64,000 nt of DNA. Source: Stentor roeselii. Taxonomy: Eukaryota > Ciliophora > Heterotrichea > Heterotrichida > Stentoridae. The translations under genes and the position numbers were made by a program. Below are positions 1 to 11,046 of this stretch, piece by piece. Below the pieces are notes generated by a model, which saw only the letters and a program-made list of their open reading frames with translations, made no database searches and was not told the DNA's origin. Each line of letters starts with the position of its first letter. The first letter of the stretch is position 1. The DNA is taken from NCBI GenBank assembly GCA_006503475.1, contig RSEH01000133.1:1-64000 (forward strand), read 5' to 3'.

Positions 1-348
1 TTCAGGTTAGATTGAAGTTTTTAATTATTTTTTTAGATTTAGTTAGGTGTAGTGAGAGGACTTTATTGAAGATTAAAATGAATTTAGAGTCTTTATTTGA
101 TTATCATGATTGTAGATATAATCAAATTAGAATTAGAGAGAAATTTTCGGTTAATTTTTTTATGGAATAAAAGGATATGATGAGAAGGCTTTATTGGAGA
201 TAAAGACTTTTAACTTCTGCCTTATTAATCACGTTTTAGATATAAACATAGAGAGTTAATCAAATACTCTTAAATATTGAATAATATAAAGGCTTTATAT
301 TTGAGGAAAATATTTATGTTAATTAACTAACTTAACGTCTTCTACAAT
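1..348. other. AT-rich stretch at left edge, no gene seen
   Basis: No open frame of useful length, RNA gene or repeat is recognisable on either strand. It lies downstream (3') of the minus-strand ORF that ends at 349. A gene running in from the left cannot be excluded, because any continuing frame would be cut by the window edge. Confidence 0.5.
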
Positions 349-2055
349 TTAGATATTTTTATACTCACGAAATAAATGTTGAACTAAAAGATCTTTTATA
401 TCATTGTTGTCATTATTTTTACTGAACTTGATATTAAAACTTTCTTCAAACAGTTTAAGTGGATTATCTATGGTTCTATCTTTACTTAAAAGAATTTCAA
501 TAATTCTCTCAATCTGTTTACCATGATCTTTTTTAAGTATTCTCATAGTATCTTTATTAATTTTAGGACATGTTATATTCAAACTCATCTCCTTATCAAA
601 ATATTTTAAAATGCTAGAATTGTTTAAATCATCTTGTGTAGTTAATTCACTTTCGTGATTAATAGTATTTTGTGTATCAATCTCTGTTTTTTCAATTAAA
701 ATATGTTTTTTAATTAAATGAAAAAAATCTCTTTGAAAGTTGTTCTTGGGGGTAGGATTAATCAATTTTAACTTGTATATTCCCCTTTTATCTAATTTAG
801 CAGTAAGTTCTCCTAAATAAATTATGTCAAAAATTATTTCAGAATTTTTCTTGAATTTTGGTTTTTCTAAGGAAATCCAAGGTGCTTCTGAGGTATCATT
901 TAATCTAAGCAAAAGATAATCGATATAATTGGAAATAAATCCTTTAAGTTTATATCGATAATCTCTTTGCATTATTATATCATTGAAAATTTCTTTTTCG
1001 ATGAATATATCTTTGTTAGCATTTAATTTCATATAATAATCAGTATTCAAAGGTAAAATTTCATTTGCATCTATGTTAATAGATTGATGTTCATTCGTTA
1101 ATGTGAAAAATGACATTTTTTTCAAGTATAATTTTCCAATATTTTTGTCAGTTTTTCTTGATCTAGGTTGATTAAAATATGAGACATTCATTGATTCATT
1201 AATCGAAGTTTTGTTTTTAATAATCTTTCTTTCATCATTACCTAAGTTCTCATTATCTAAGAATTTTTCAAATGATACTTCTTTATGTAGAGATCTTTTT
1301 TGAACTGTAACTTTATTTGTGTCATCCACTGAAGAGGGTAAATTGAGAAAATGAGATATATTTTCTTCACTATCCTCACTATCTTTATCATATTTGTTTG
1401 AAAAATTCTCAATTGCTGGTACGCAATATACAACATAAGGGTTTCTATTTGAATTTATAGCGTCTCTTAAAAATTGTGAATATTCATTACTTTTTTCATG
1501 ATCATTTAAAAATTTTTCATTACTTTCTTCATGATCATTTAAAAATTTTTCATTACTTTCTTCATGATCTTGTAAAAATATTTCATTACTTTCTTCATGA
1601 TCTTTTAAAAATCTAGGATTTGTTTCTTGAATTCGATCTAAAATTTCATTAATCTTATTTTTTTTTGGATTTTTAGATAGATATTTTCCACTATAAGTTC
1701 CTTCTAAAACATCAATTTCACTATTAGTTCCTGGTGAAAAATTAATTTCTCTATTAGTTCCTGCTGAAACCTTAAAACTATCTGAAAAAAGATATGATTC
1801 AACAATTGATTCAGTATACAAAACCTTTCTTTCACAATTTTTCATGTTTTTAATTTCATTATATTGACTATCATTACAAAATAGCCCAGTATCGACTCTT
1901 GCTTCTTTCCAATAATATTTTCTTTTATAGAAAGTCTTATTGAAATTCTTTTTATTTGATGTATAATTGGATTCCTTTTCTTTGTACTTTGATATCATAT
2001 CAAGAAACCCGCTTGATGTGGCTTCTTCCTGAGAAAGGATAGTCTTATTATTCAT
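349..2055 (-). CDS. Asn/Lys-rich orphan protein with 11-residue tandem repeats
   Basis: Uninterrupted 568-codon frame starting at an ATG. The product is hydrophilic and rich in Asn, Lys, Glu and Ser, with no signal peptide, membrane segment or domain I recognise. Residues about 146-190 hold four tandem copies of an 11-residue unit (DHEESNEKFLN and close variants), encoded by a 33-bp DNA repeat at about 1490-1622 that is nearly identical at the base level and so is a recent expansion. A smaller GTNxEI-type repeat lies just before it. The C-terminal 200 residues are less biased and may fold. The long frame in such AT-rich DNA supports a real gene. Function unknown. Confidence 0.7.
   Translation of the reverse strand: MNNKTILSQEEATSSGFLDMISKYKEKESNYTSNKKNFNKTFYKRKYYWKEARVDTGLFCNDSQYNEIKNMKNCERKVLYTESIVESYLFSDSFKVSAGTNREINFSPGTNSEIDVLEGTYSGKYLSKNPKKNKINEILDRIQETNPRFLKDHEESNEIFLQDHEESNEKFLNDHEESNEKFLNDHEKSNEYSQFLRDAINSNRNPYVVYCVPAIENFSNKYDKDSEDSEENISHFLNLPSSVDDTNKVTVQKRSLHKEVSFEKFLDNENLGNDERKIIKNKTSINESMNVSYFNQPRSRKTDKNIGKLYLKKMSFFTLTNEHQSINIDANEILPLNTDYYMKLNANKDIFIEKEIFNDIIMQRDYRYKLKGFISNYIDYLLLRLNDTSEAPWISLEKPKFKKNSEIIFDIIYLGELTAKLDKRGIYKLKLINPTPKNNFQRDFFHLIKKHILIEKTEIDTQNTINHESELTTQDDLNNSSILKYFDKEMSLNITCPKINKDTMRILKKDHGKQIERIIEILLSKDRTIDNPLKLFEESFNIKFSKNNDNNDIKDLLVQHLFREYKNI
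1490..1622 (-). repeat. 33-bp tandem repeat inside coding sequence (4 copies)
   Basis: Equivalent bases recur at 1501, 1534, 1567 and 1600, exactly 33 bp apart. The unit keeps the reading frame and encodes DHEESNE followed by a four-residue variable part. Two copies are essentially identical; the outer ones have diverged. Confidence 0.9.
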
Positions 2056-3349
2056 TTTATATTCAAATTATCTGGTTTAATAAATAAATGTTAATATTGT
2101 ATAAAAATTTTCAGATATTTATAGGCATTCAAAAAATTTTCCTCAAAATCGACAATTTTTTGTAGACATTTTTATATTTTACAGCTTTTTTTAGTAAAAA
2201 ACTGGATATTTCGATTTTATCGAAGAAATAAATGTGAAATAGATGATAATGAAAGGATTTGAATTGATTTTTATTTTTTTTTGGAGAAAGTTTTTGAGTA
2301 TGTTGAGTTTTTCTTATGGAATAAACCTACTGAATCCAATTAAAACTTAATATTAAGTTTTTAGACCAAAATTTTATACTTTTGATATAAAAATATAAAT
2401 TATTCCATTTTTTGGATTTTTTGTCAATAAAATTTTTCAAGTACTTTGCAAGTTTTTGAAAATTTTATGATTTAGAGATTTTATTCAGAATTTAATTGCG
2501 AAAATAAGTGAATCAAGTATATTCTACTATTTTCTTTTAACTAAAATAAAATTTCATGGAATTACTAGTAGCTTCAAAATCTTTGTTTCAATGAAAAATC
2601 ATTTCTTGATGAAAAATTGATATGTATTCATTTCTAACAATTTATATATTTGAGAGTGAAAAATTGATATGTATTCATTTCTAACAATTTATATATTTGA
2701 GAGTAATTATAAATAGTTTTATTAACCAAACCGAATTATGCAAGTCAAAGAACTAATTAGTGAATCCCATATTTTAAATAATTTCAAAAAGCCCTAATTA
2801 ACTCTAATCAGCTAAAATCATCTACAGGGGATAATTCAAAGGAAAGACCTGGCAGTTTTCCTAAACTTCAGTATTTTCTTATTTTCCTTCGATAAAATTG
2901 ATTAAAAAATTCAAGATCTTCTTGTGTTTATAATTCAGATTCGGAAAACACTAAATAGTTACTGCTTCTACAAGAAACGTTCAATTTGCTATCAAAAAGG
3001 AATTTTCATATCTCTTTAGCCTAAAATTTTAAAATTTTGATAAATCTTTACATATATTTTACCTTGATTTAATAATTTCCTACTTTTCCTTCAAAAAATA
3101 AGAAAATCTTGGATTTTTTGGTAATTCAAGTCACTCGTTTTTTTTGCTCTTGATTCTAGGAAATTACTTGAAAGCGAATCTCAGGATTTGAGAAGAACTG
3201 AATAATTAACTCAATTTCAGGATTTTATTTGTTTTTAGAGTCATCTACTTAAATACCCTGTAAAATTCAAGAAATTATTAAATAGTTTGAAAGAAATTTA
3301 AGTAGTCTTTAAATCATCTTCATTTTTAAATATCACTATTCTATAAAAT
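2056..3349. other. 1.3-kb intergenic region with a perfect 47-bp tandem duplication
   Basis: Region between divergent genes (349-2055 minus and 3350-4435 plus), so it should hold both promoters. Very AT-rich with no coding frame seen. Its one clear structure is the duplication at 2611-2704. A TATAAA lies 1 base before the ATG at 3350. Confidence 0.6.
2611..2704. repeat. Perfect 47-bp tandem duplication
   Basis: The 47 bases at 2611-2657 are repeated without a mismatch at 2658-2704. Perfect identity in unconstrained AT-rich DNA points to a very recent duplication, or to an assembly artefact. Confidence 0.95.
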
Positions 3350-4435
3350 ATGGTTCGCGTTCCGAAATCAAAAGATTATAAATTCAGCATAGCAATCAGA
3401 AATGCGGATGTGAGTGATAACTTATTTATGGTGATTTTTGTGTCTCTTATTTGTCTGGCTGAAGGAGGATTGTTTGGGTATAATGGCTATTACAAATTGA
3501 TAGAATTTTATGAAAAACCAAAATATGAAGTTTTAGTTAATAAGAGAATAATTCACAGTGATTTCGGAATCCCAGAGGAAACTATCACGAATAAAACAGT
3601 AGTCAAAAGCGGATCAGATAAATATTGTGGCGAATATGGAAGTGATGCAGATGATTTAGTAAATTTCATCAATGATCTACCAGTAAATCTCTTAATGATA
3701 TTTTACTCATCATTTGTACTAATATCAATAATTCAATTATTCTTAGAAATAGGAACAAGACTATATAAATATATCGATAAAAAAAAATACACCAAAGTAG
3801 AATCAATATCAACAGAAAGAAATCCTTCTCAAAATCGAAACCAAGAAAGTTATTCCAAAGGATTATCAAAAGACATAGGAGTTTTAATCAATTTCATTTT
3901 CCCTTTTTACAAGTTAATATGTTTCGCAATTTTATACCCTATCACTTATTTTACTTATGGGGACTGTCTTGAAACTGGTAATGATTTATTAACAAATCCT
4001 AAATTCTTAAAATTTGTTATTTTTGCAGGGTATTTTATGACATGTGGATTATTAGCACTTGGAGTTTTTTTTTGTGTTAATAAGAATTTTATAAGAGTTT
4101 TGATTGGGATTCCTTTATGTGTAGCGAGTTTTGGATTATGTTTGTATTGGGTTATAGGATCGTGTATAACTTATTGGGTATTTAGCGGTAATAATCATGT
4201 ATCATCATCAGGTTCAAGTAAAAATTCTGGCGATAGTTCTTGTGTATGCTTGTACCTCGCTCTTTGTTTTTTTAGTGGCATTTTTTTGTTGACTATTACA
4301 TTTCCGATACTTTTCAATTTATTTGCTTTACTCGGTCTTCCATATTTCACGTTCAATTTACTTACGATTGGAATTTCGGTCTCGCTGTTCTTGAGACTCT
4401 TTATTGTGCGAATAATGGACAAATGCTTAAAATAA
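3350..4435 (+). CDS. Multi-pass membrane protein of unknown function
   Basis: Frame of 361 codons; ATG directly after CTATAAA. Hydrophobic segments suitable for membrane spans lie at about residues 24-46, 112-132, 180-203, 219-241, 245-272, 297-320 and 325-350, giving roughly seven helices. A polar stretch of about 65 residues follows the first, and a charged loop (KKKYTKVES) the second. A Ser/Gly-rich loop with several Cys precedes the sixth. I see no channel signature, transporter motif or GPCR motif, and do not recognise the family. Two shorter frames on the opposite strand inside it are shadows. Confidence 0.75.
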   Translation: MVRVPKSKDYKFSIAIRNADVSDNLFMVIFVSLICLAEGGLFGYNGYYKLIEFYEKPKYEVLVNKRIIHSDFGIPEETITNKTVVKSGSDKYCGEYGSDADDLVNFINDLPVNLLMIFYSSFVLISIIQLFLEIGTRLYKYIDKKKYTKVESISTERNPSQNRNQESYSKGLSKDIGVLINFIFPFYKLICFAILYPITYFTYGDCLETGNDLLTNPKFLKFVIFAGYFMTCGLLALGVFFCVNKNFIRVLIGIPLCVASFGLCLYWVIGSCITYWVFSGNNHVSSSGSSKNSGDSSCVCLYLALCFFSGIFLLTITFPILFNLFALLGLPYFTFNLLTIGISVSLFLRLFIVRIMDKCLK

Positions 4436-7043
4436 TTATCTTTAGTAACTAGTTAAATAGAAAAAATGAGTATTTTATAGGTGATAAATCTTAGTTCATA
4501 AAATTTTTCAAGTTTTCATTTAAATTTTTTTCTTCATTATATTATCCATTAATCTTAGAAAATCTCAAAAATCTTCGATTTTTGTATAGGGTAAAAAACA
4601 TCAATAACTTATATATTATTTTAACTCTAGAAAATTTTACATTTAGAGATTTGAATAATTAGATGATTGATTTTTACTACAATATGGAAATATTGTTGAT
4701 AATTTCACATAAGATATTATTTTTATTTAATCATAATATTAAAGTCTTTAGTTATTGCATAAGTAAATAACTCAAAATCCAAATTGGTAAAATTTAGCAT
4801 CTTTTTACAATAATCTTTAATATATGTTAAATTTTGTGAAAATAAATATTATTTGAAGTTCACTTTAAACTCTTATTAATAAATGATTATATATTGAAAA
4901 TATTAGAGAAATGGTAAACTGTCACAATTTATTCAAATATTTTAAGAAGCTAAATCGATTAAGTTAACCTACAATTTTAGTCAATTACACATAACCATTG
5001 ATGAAAAGTACACAAGAGTAACAATAATTTTTTTTGAATACCACAGAAATTTAATTTATACGATTTTAAATCTTTTATTAAAGGTTAGCCTTACTTTCAT
5101 TACTTCAGAATCTAATAAAATCTAAGAATAAATTAACAATCCTTAATAACTTTCATATATTGATAATAAAAGATTACAAATTCTTAATATGTTTAATTTT
5201 TAACTTGTTTATCTTCTTCATTTGACATAAATTTTTGTCACCCTAAGAAATTTTAAACTTTAAACTAAAATTTTTTCAATTTTTCTCATAAAACACAACA
5301 AATCTTAAAAATTTTTAAAAAGTTTGCATTTTACTGATAAGGATTCATTCTTCGTTTATATAATTTATTCTTATTTGATAAGATTTATTGAAATTGGAAA
5401 CTTTAAACATGAAAATATTTTAATAAATTTCTAACCTTTAATCTTTATGATAAACTAAAAAACAATCCTTTGTTGAAGAGATTCCATACAGGTATTGTAA
5501 AAGAATCTATTTTTTTTTAACTATCCTTGCAGTGAGTGTGTTTTTTCTGATATGCTGTCAAGTGCTTATCATTTACTTCACGATTTCATGCGTTTCTGAA
5601 GGAATAGCTTCTATTAAGATAAACTTCTGATAATATCTCGACTGAACTTAATTTACTCTATATTAAGCTCACCTCTATATTCCGAGATCTTATTGGATAA
5701 TATGAGAATTGATAATTCAAATCTCCATAAAATATACAATTCAATTTTTCCACTATTTCTTGAAATTATGACCAAATCTGTAATATTGAAATTTTTCATC
5801 AAAGATCTCAGCCCGTGTCATAAAGTGATTATACTTCGTAATAGATGAAGGCATAGAAACTTGCTTGCCACTTTTATAAATGGAGAAGAATACTGATCTT
5901 TAATTATTTGATAAAGTTGATACACTTTTCTTATCTTTCCACAAATTAAAAAATAAATCTTCTTTTCTTAATAATTAGGCTGATGCTTAAGTTTCTAATT
6001 ATCCTCTTCTTTCAAGTTATAAGGTAAATTCTTCTAATTTTCTAAAAGTTCCAGTCGCAAATATTCCAAACTCAAATCACTATTTAAATCAAGGTACACT
6101 TTTGTATTGAAGAAATAGGCATTTAGATAGATTAATTAACGAAAATAAAAATATTTGATATATTCTGAAGTAGTTAATTCAATTGATTTATATTTCAACA
6201 CATTTTATATATCAATCAAAGTGTGAATAGTTTCGGGAATTTAGAAAGTCTGTAAAATGTTTATAATGTATTTAATCCCCTATAAAACCTTGATCAATTA
6301 TTAACTATATTAATCACATTTGAGATCTCAGACTTGAAAAACATTTTGGAACTATTGCCAGGTTTTATTTGTGTTTAAGGTTAAAAAACTGAATTTGAAT
6401 AATAATTATATTATTAAAGCTTTTTAGTACTTGCAAATAGTTATAGAAATTTAAATAGGATACCTGAATAATTTAATTGAGAATATTATAAAGTCTGCTT
6501 TAATTATTGTTGTTAATAGATTTAAAACTTTTGAATTATTTTAAATTTTGGAAATATAGTAAACAATAGATGTTACTATTAAAATTGAGTTTAATGAGAA
6601 AACTCTCCTTCGATCTTCCAGTTTGAAATTTTAATGATTTTGTATTTAATTAAAAAAACTTGTTTAATTTTAATGAAGTAGCCAAAACATTTCAATTTAG
6701 ATCAGAGAAAAAAAATATATTTTCATCAATTCTTGATTGATTATTGAGAAGTGTTTTCCTAACAATACTTTTTGCTATTCAAATAAAATCTGAAGCTTTT
6801 GATGAATTTTCTTCAGTTATTTAAAACTTATTATTTGTAGACTTAAAATATTCACTTGTCTACAATATAAAGTAAAAAACTATTCAAAAATCCAAGTAAA
6901 TAAATGGCAGCTAACAAAAATGATTTCCAAGCAGATATATTCAATCAATTAAAACTATCTTAATTCTTTGATTTCCCTTCCTTTCTATCAACAAACAAAA
7001 TAAATTAAAACTTTCTCGATACTCAGAACCCTTATAATTAAAT
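4436..7043. other. 2.6-kb AT-rich gene-free region
   Basis: The longest ORF-free stretch in the window. Both strands are full of stops in all frames. I found no tRNA-like cloverleaf, snRNA signature, long inverted repeat or match to the neighbouring genes. About 5520-5700 is slightly less AT-biased than its surroundings, but I cannot assign it. The plus-strand gene at 7044 is preceded by CTTATAATTAAAT. Confidence 0.5.
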
Positions 7044-8927
7044 ATGTCAAGCCAAAATGAACAACATTTAGAAATCCTCAACCAAACTATTCGTCCAAAA
7101 GAAGAAAACCTTTGGAAAATTTTTGAAAGTCAGAAAGAAAAAATAAAAAAACTCGCTGAAATAAAGACCCAGAAACTTTTTTCTATTATAAAAAAAAACA
7201 AACAAAAAATCAAGAACTTAAAAGATGATCTTCAACAAAGTCTTAGTGACAACAAAAACCTTAGACTGAAAATAATTGAAGACTCTCTACATCATATAAA
7301 AATTTTAAATGAAAACCAGAACCTAAAAGAAAAATTATCTGAAATGAATGAGGTTAAAATAAAAAATATTAATCAAATACAAGAAATTGAAAAAATAGTT
7401 GATGAAAAGAATCAAGAGATTTTAAATTTGAAATTTCATATAAATAAAATTTCTGATAGTTTTCATGATACCACGGAGAAAAAGAATGAATTAATCGTGT
7501 CTTATGAATATATAATACTTGAAAGCAGTAGAGAATATACTAAAAAGATTGAAGATCTAAATACATCTATTGATGAAACCAGAAAGCTTCTAGAAAATAG
7601 TTATAATGAAAACCAGAATCTTAAAAATAATTTGCATGATATGGATCAAGTTCAAAAACAAAATATTAATCAAATACAAGAACTTGAAAAAATAATCAAT
7701 GAAAAGAATCAAGAAATTTTCAATTTGAATTTACATAAAAATGAAATATCTAGAAATTTTAATAATAACTTAGAGAAAAATGATCAAATAATAGAGAATT
7801 ATGAAAAAATAATACTTGAAAGCAGTAGAAAATATACTAGAAAGATTGAAAAACTTAATAAACTAATTAAGGGAACCAAAGACCTCCTAATAAAGAGAAT
7901 TAGTGAAAAAAATAACCTTAAGCAACAACTAGCTAATAAAGAACAAACTTTAAAGAAAAAAAGTGATAAAATAAGAAATATTAAAAAAATATTAAACCGA
8001 AATCATCAAGATATTAATTTTTTGAGATCTAATCAGGAAAATAGTAAGAAAAATTTTCATGATATCATAGAAAAAAAAGATGAAATAATAATGAGTTATG
8101 AGGATGCATTTTTTAGAAGAAGTAAGAAGTTATTTGATAACATAAAGAACGAAAAAATTAAAAAATTAACTAAGGAGAATGCGAAACTTAGTAATATTAT
8201 TATTAAAAAAGATAGTGAACTCAAGATTAAAGAATATGAAATGAAGAAACTCAGGAGTAAATATCAAAAATCTCTAAAAATTCTGAACTTAAAACATGAA
8301 AAAGTTTCAGAGATCAAATCAAAGATAGACACTGAATATCCTCTGAAAATTAAAACAGGAAATAAATTCTTCATATATTCAAATATTATTATAGATAAAG
8401 TTGAAGAAAGTTTTAATGATCTTTTACCAAACTATATTCTAACTCAAACTAGAGAAAAAAAATTTAAGATATCTATCGAAGCGAGAAGAGCATTGAAAAA
8501 TTTAAACACACTAAAAAATGAAAAATTTTATATTGGATCTTTACCCACAAGATTAGAAGTTGTGTGGGTCTTCAGATTATTTCTGCAATTCACTGGGATT
8601 TCTCTTCCAGATGACAACTTTTTAGCATGGGTTGAGATTTCTAAGTTCATTAAAAGCATAAAAAACGGCAAAATACATAAAAAATCCATAGATAAAGTTT
8701 TGATAGATTATATTGATTTATTCTCTTTTTCCTATGAAAATATTTGCAAGATTGAAATGATGGTTGAAGGAAAATGTATGGATCCTTTTAGATATAGTAA
8801 AATCTGCGAAGTTTCATCACTGATCATGTTTTCACTAAGAGAAGCTGAAATATTTGCAGGATTAATCAAAGGTAAAGTTTACCTTTTTCGTAAATATTCT
8901 AAATTTTGCATAAGAAATCACTATTAA
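7044..8927 (+). CDS. Coiled-coil protein built from about 99-residue repeats, with a C-terminal globular part
   Basis: Frame of 627 codons. Residues about 20-430 are heptad-like and rich in Lys, Glu, Asn and Ile, predicting long coiled coil. This part contains two clear copies of a unit of about 99 residues (297 bp): ENQNLKE..., INQIQE(I/L)EKI, IILESSR(E/K)YT recur at the same spacing. A third, more diverged copy has FHDIIEKKDEIIMSYE. The last about 170 residues are not coiled coil and look globular (for example EARRALKNLNTLKN). No known domain recognised. It may be a structural or cytoskeletal protein, but that is inference from the coiled coil only. Base composition is as AT-rich as the flanks. 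Confidence 0.75.
   Translation: MSSQNEQHLEILNQTIRPKEENLWKIFESQKEKIKKLAEIKTQKLFSIIKKNKQKIKNLKDDLQQSLSDNKNLRLKIIEDSLHHIKILNENQNLKEKLSEMNEVKIKNINQIQEIEKIVDEKNQEILNLKFHINKISDSFHDTTEKKNELIVSYEYIILESSREYTKKIEDLNTSIDETRKLLENSYNENQNLKNNLHDMDQVQKQNINQIQELEKIINEKNQEIFNLNLHKNEISRNFNNNLEKNDQIIENYEKIILESSRKYTRKIEKLNKLIKGTKDLLIKRISEKNNLKQQLANKEQTLKKKSDKIRNIKKILNRNHQDINFLRSNQENSKKNFHDIIEKKDEIIMSYEDAFFRRSKKLFDNIKNEKIKKLTKENAKLSNIIIKKDSELKIKEYEMKKLRSKYQKSLKILNLKHEKVSEIKSKIDTEYPLKIKTGNKFFIYSNIIIDKVEESFNDLLPNYILTQTREKKFKISIEARRALKNLNTLKNEKFYIGSLPTRLEVVWVFRLFLQFTGISLPDDNFLAWVEISKFIKSIKNGKIHKKSIDKVLIDYIDLFSFSYENICKIEMMVEGKCMDPFRYSKICEVSSLIMFSLREAEIFAGLIKGKVYLFRKYSKFCIRNHY
7312..7905 (+). repeat. 297-bp in-frame tandem repeat within the coiled-coil gene
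   Basis: Matching landmarks lie 297 bp apart: GAAAACCAGAA at about 7312 and 7609, and ATAATACTTGAAAGCAGTAG at about 7514 and 7811. The unit is an exact multiple of three, so the frame is kept. Divergence is moderate. A third degenerate copy follows at about 8040-8150. Confidence 0.85.
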
Positions 8928-9045
8928 CTAATTAGATTTATTAGGAAAATAATATTTTTAAGATGATATGTTTCATCGGAAATAGGATACGCAAGAAGAC
9001 CTGATATAAGCCATATTTGTTTGCTTGTCATTGAGCAAATTGTTT

Positions 9046-9530
9046 AAGATTCTTTTCAATAATAAAATCTTCTTTGGAGGTTGTTCGAATAAAGTTGTAG
9101 TTTAAACTTGTCAAATGTTTTATATGAAATTAGAAATGTGGACAAATATTGCAGACTTACCAAAACCTTCAACAGATATTTCTTCAATAAATTTGAAAGA
9201 AGAAGTTCTGGTTTTCGGGTGTAGTTGTTTCTGTTTATAAACATTATGAACAATGATTATGAAATCATTGACAATAATATTGAAATATCATTCACAAATA
9301 TTTTGTTGAAATATGATGGAAAAGTGTTCATTATCACTGAAGCAATATATAAAAGCAATGAAGATAATATTAAGAATTGGGAAAAAGTTAGTAAATATGG
9401 TTAGATTCTGGTAATATCAGAACCTCTGGAATATTTAAAATAGTTTCTTTTATTTTGCAAGCTGGATGGTAAGTATTTTAGATTTGATTGCGAAACCAAA
9501 ACACTGAAAATCGTAAAATAATTAGAATTT
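9046..9530 (+). pseudogene. Decayed C-terminal fragment of the B-box/Kelch family, inverted relative to the intact genes
   Basis: Translating the plus strand in shifting frames recovers the C-terminal half of the family found at 9733, 18649 and 20572: ILFNNKIFFGG, then ADLPKPSTDISSI, then DYEIIDNNIEISFTN, then KNW. Open frames are interrupted by a stop near 9105, a 1-base loss near 9237 that breaks the conserved CFCLYN, and a further 1-base loss near 9402 that creates a stop after KYG. The N-terminal zinc-binding part is absent. The copy points toward the intact gene at 9733-11046, so the two are tail to tail. This is clearly a dead, truncated paralogue. Confidence 0.9.
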
Positions 9531-9732
9531 TAAACTTGGAAATGTAGTATTTTTGATTGATCTTTAACTTTTCATATATTTAAGAATATTCAATCCAATA
9601 TTAAATTCTAGAAAAAATGAATATATTATAACTAATTATTTCCTTTCAGGTAAATTATTTAATTTTAGGCTTTCCGAATTCTAATATATGAATTCAATCT
9701 ATTTCTCTAAAGATAACTAAAGATTCTATTAA

Positions 9733-11046
9733 CTATTCTATTTCTCTTAAGATTTTTACTCTTTTGGTTTTACAATCAAATCTAAAAATAAACCCCTTCC
9801 AGCTTGTAAAATAAAAGAAATTATTTCTCAATATTCCAGAACTGATGATATTACCAAATTCTAAACCATATTGATTAATTTTTACCCAATTTTTAATCTT
9901 ATTTTCATTGCATTCGTATATCGCTTCAGTGAGAAGGAACACTTTTCCATCATATTTCAATAAAATATTTGTGAATGATATTTCAATATTATTGTCAATA
10001 ATTTCATAATCATTTTCCATAATGTTATATAAACAAAAACAATTATCGCCTGATATTAGAATTTTATCTTTCAAATCTATTGAAGAAATATCTTTTGAAG
10101 GTTTTGGTAAATCAGCAATCCTTTTCCAAATTTTTACATCCATTTTAAACATTTGACTAGTTGAAATTATACCATTACTTGAAATTCCTCCAAAAATGTA
10201 AATTTTATTGTTAATAAGAATAGGCTTTGAATAACTATTTTCGATTCCAGAAGGCATCTTTTGATTTTCCAATGTTTTCAAATCAAGTAAAATTGTTTTA
10301 CTTGAGTAATTATTATTTGTATATCGTCCTCCATGAATGAAAAGTTTATCTTTATCAAGTTGCAATATGCATGGGGCCCTTAAACCATGAGGGAGAAAAT
10401 TTAAAGTATACCTTCTTTCTGTAAAATCAGTTAAATTTAAGCCTACCAAAGTTTTAGTTTCATGTTTTATAAAATAAAAGAAATCGTGAATAATTTTAGC
10501 TCTTTCATACTGATTTAATGTATTGATTTGTGCTACTATCTCTGAAGTGTCATTAGATGCAAGTGAGACATTATTATCATTAAGTTTAAAGTATTTTAAA
10601 TTTTCAATTTTATTCTCTTCAATTAATATTTTGAAATCCATTAATGCTTCTTCATTTAAAAACTTTTGGTTTGATTCTTTTGATTTCAAAAATAAGATGG
10701 TTCCTTTAGTTTTTATATTTTTTATTATATGTTTTAGTTTGCTGCATTTTTTAAGAGAATTAAAAATGATTTTCTTTGCCTCATCAGCGATTTCTTTTAC
10801 CAGATTAAGTATCTGGGATTTGACTTGGATTTCTTTGTTTAAAATGTTCTGAAAGTATTCAATAAACTTTGATTGATCTTTTTGTTGAATTTCGATTTCG
10901 AGATTGACTGGCAAATGATTAGATTCACGTTTTTGAGTCACATGAACCCCATAGTGTTGAGAGCAACAGATTATAGGAACTTCTTCACAATAGCAAGCCA
11001 AGGTTGAAGGATCTTGACAGCCTTTATGAAAACAAGGATATTCCAT
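9733..11046 (-). CDS. B-box zinc-finger / Kelch-repeat protein (paralogue 1)
   Basis: 437 residues. The N-terminus has a compact Cys/His array (C5, C10, C18, C20, C27/C28, H31, H35, H44) with B-box-like spacing. A helical, Lys-rich region (about 50-150) probably forms coiled coil, as in TRIM-type proteins. From about residue 215, Kelch-type blades appear: FIHGGRYT, then IYIFGGISS followed by MFKMDVKIW about 15 residues later. No RING is present, so ubiquitin-ligase activity is not indicated. The start is preceded by ATGTCTATAA. Paralogues at 18649 and 20572 share the whole architecture. The 3' flank down to about 9590 is also similar to that of paralogue 2, so the duplicated unit exceeds the gene. 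Confidence 0.85.
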   Translation of the reverse strand: MEYPCFHKGCQDPSTLACYCEEVPIICCSQHYGVHVTQKRESNHLPVNLEIEIQQKDQSKFIEYFQNILNKEIQVKSQILNLVKEIADEAKKIIFNSLKKCSKLKHIIKNIKTKGTILFLKSKESNQKFLNEEALMDFKILIEENKIENLKYFKLNDNNVSLASNDTSEIVAQINTLNQYERAKIIHDFFYFIKHETKTLVGLNLTDFTERRYTLNFLPHGLRAPCILQLDKDKLFIHGGRYTNNNYSSKTILLDLKTLENQKMPSGIENSYSKPILINNKIYIFGGISSNGIISTSQMFKMDVKIWKRIADLPKPSKDISSIDLKDKILISGDNCFCLYNIMENDYEIIDNNIEISFTNILLKYDGKVFLLTEAIYECNENKIKNWVKINQYGLEFGNIISSGILRNNFFYFTSWKGFIFRFDCKTKRVKILREIE

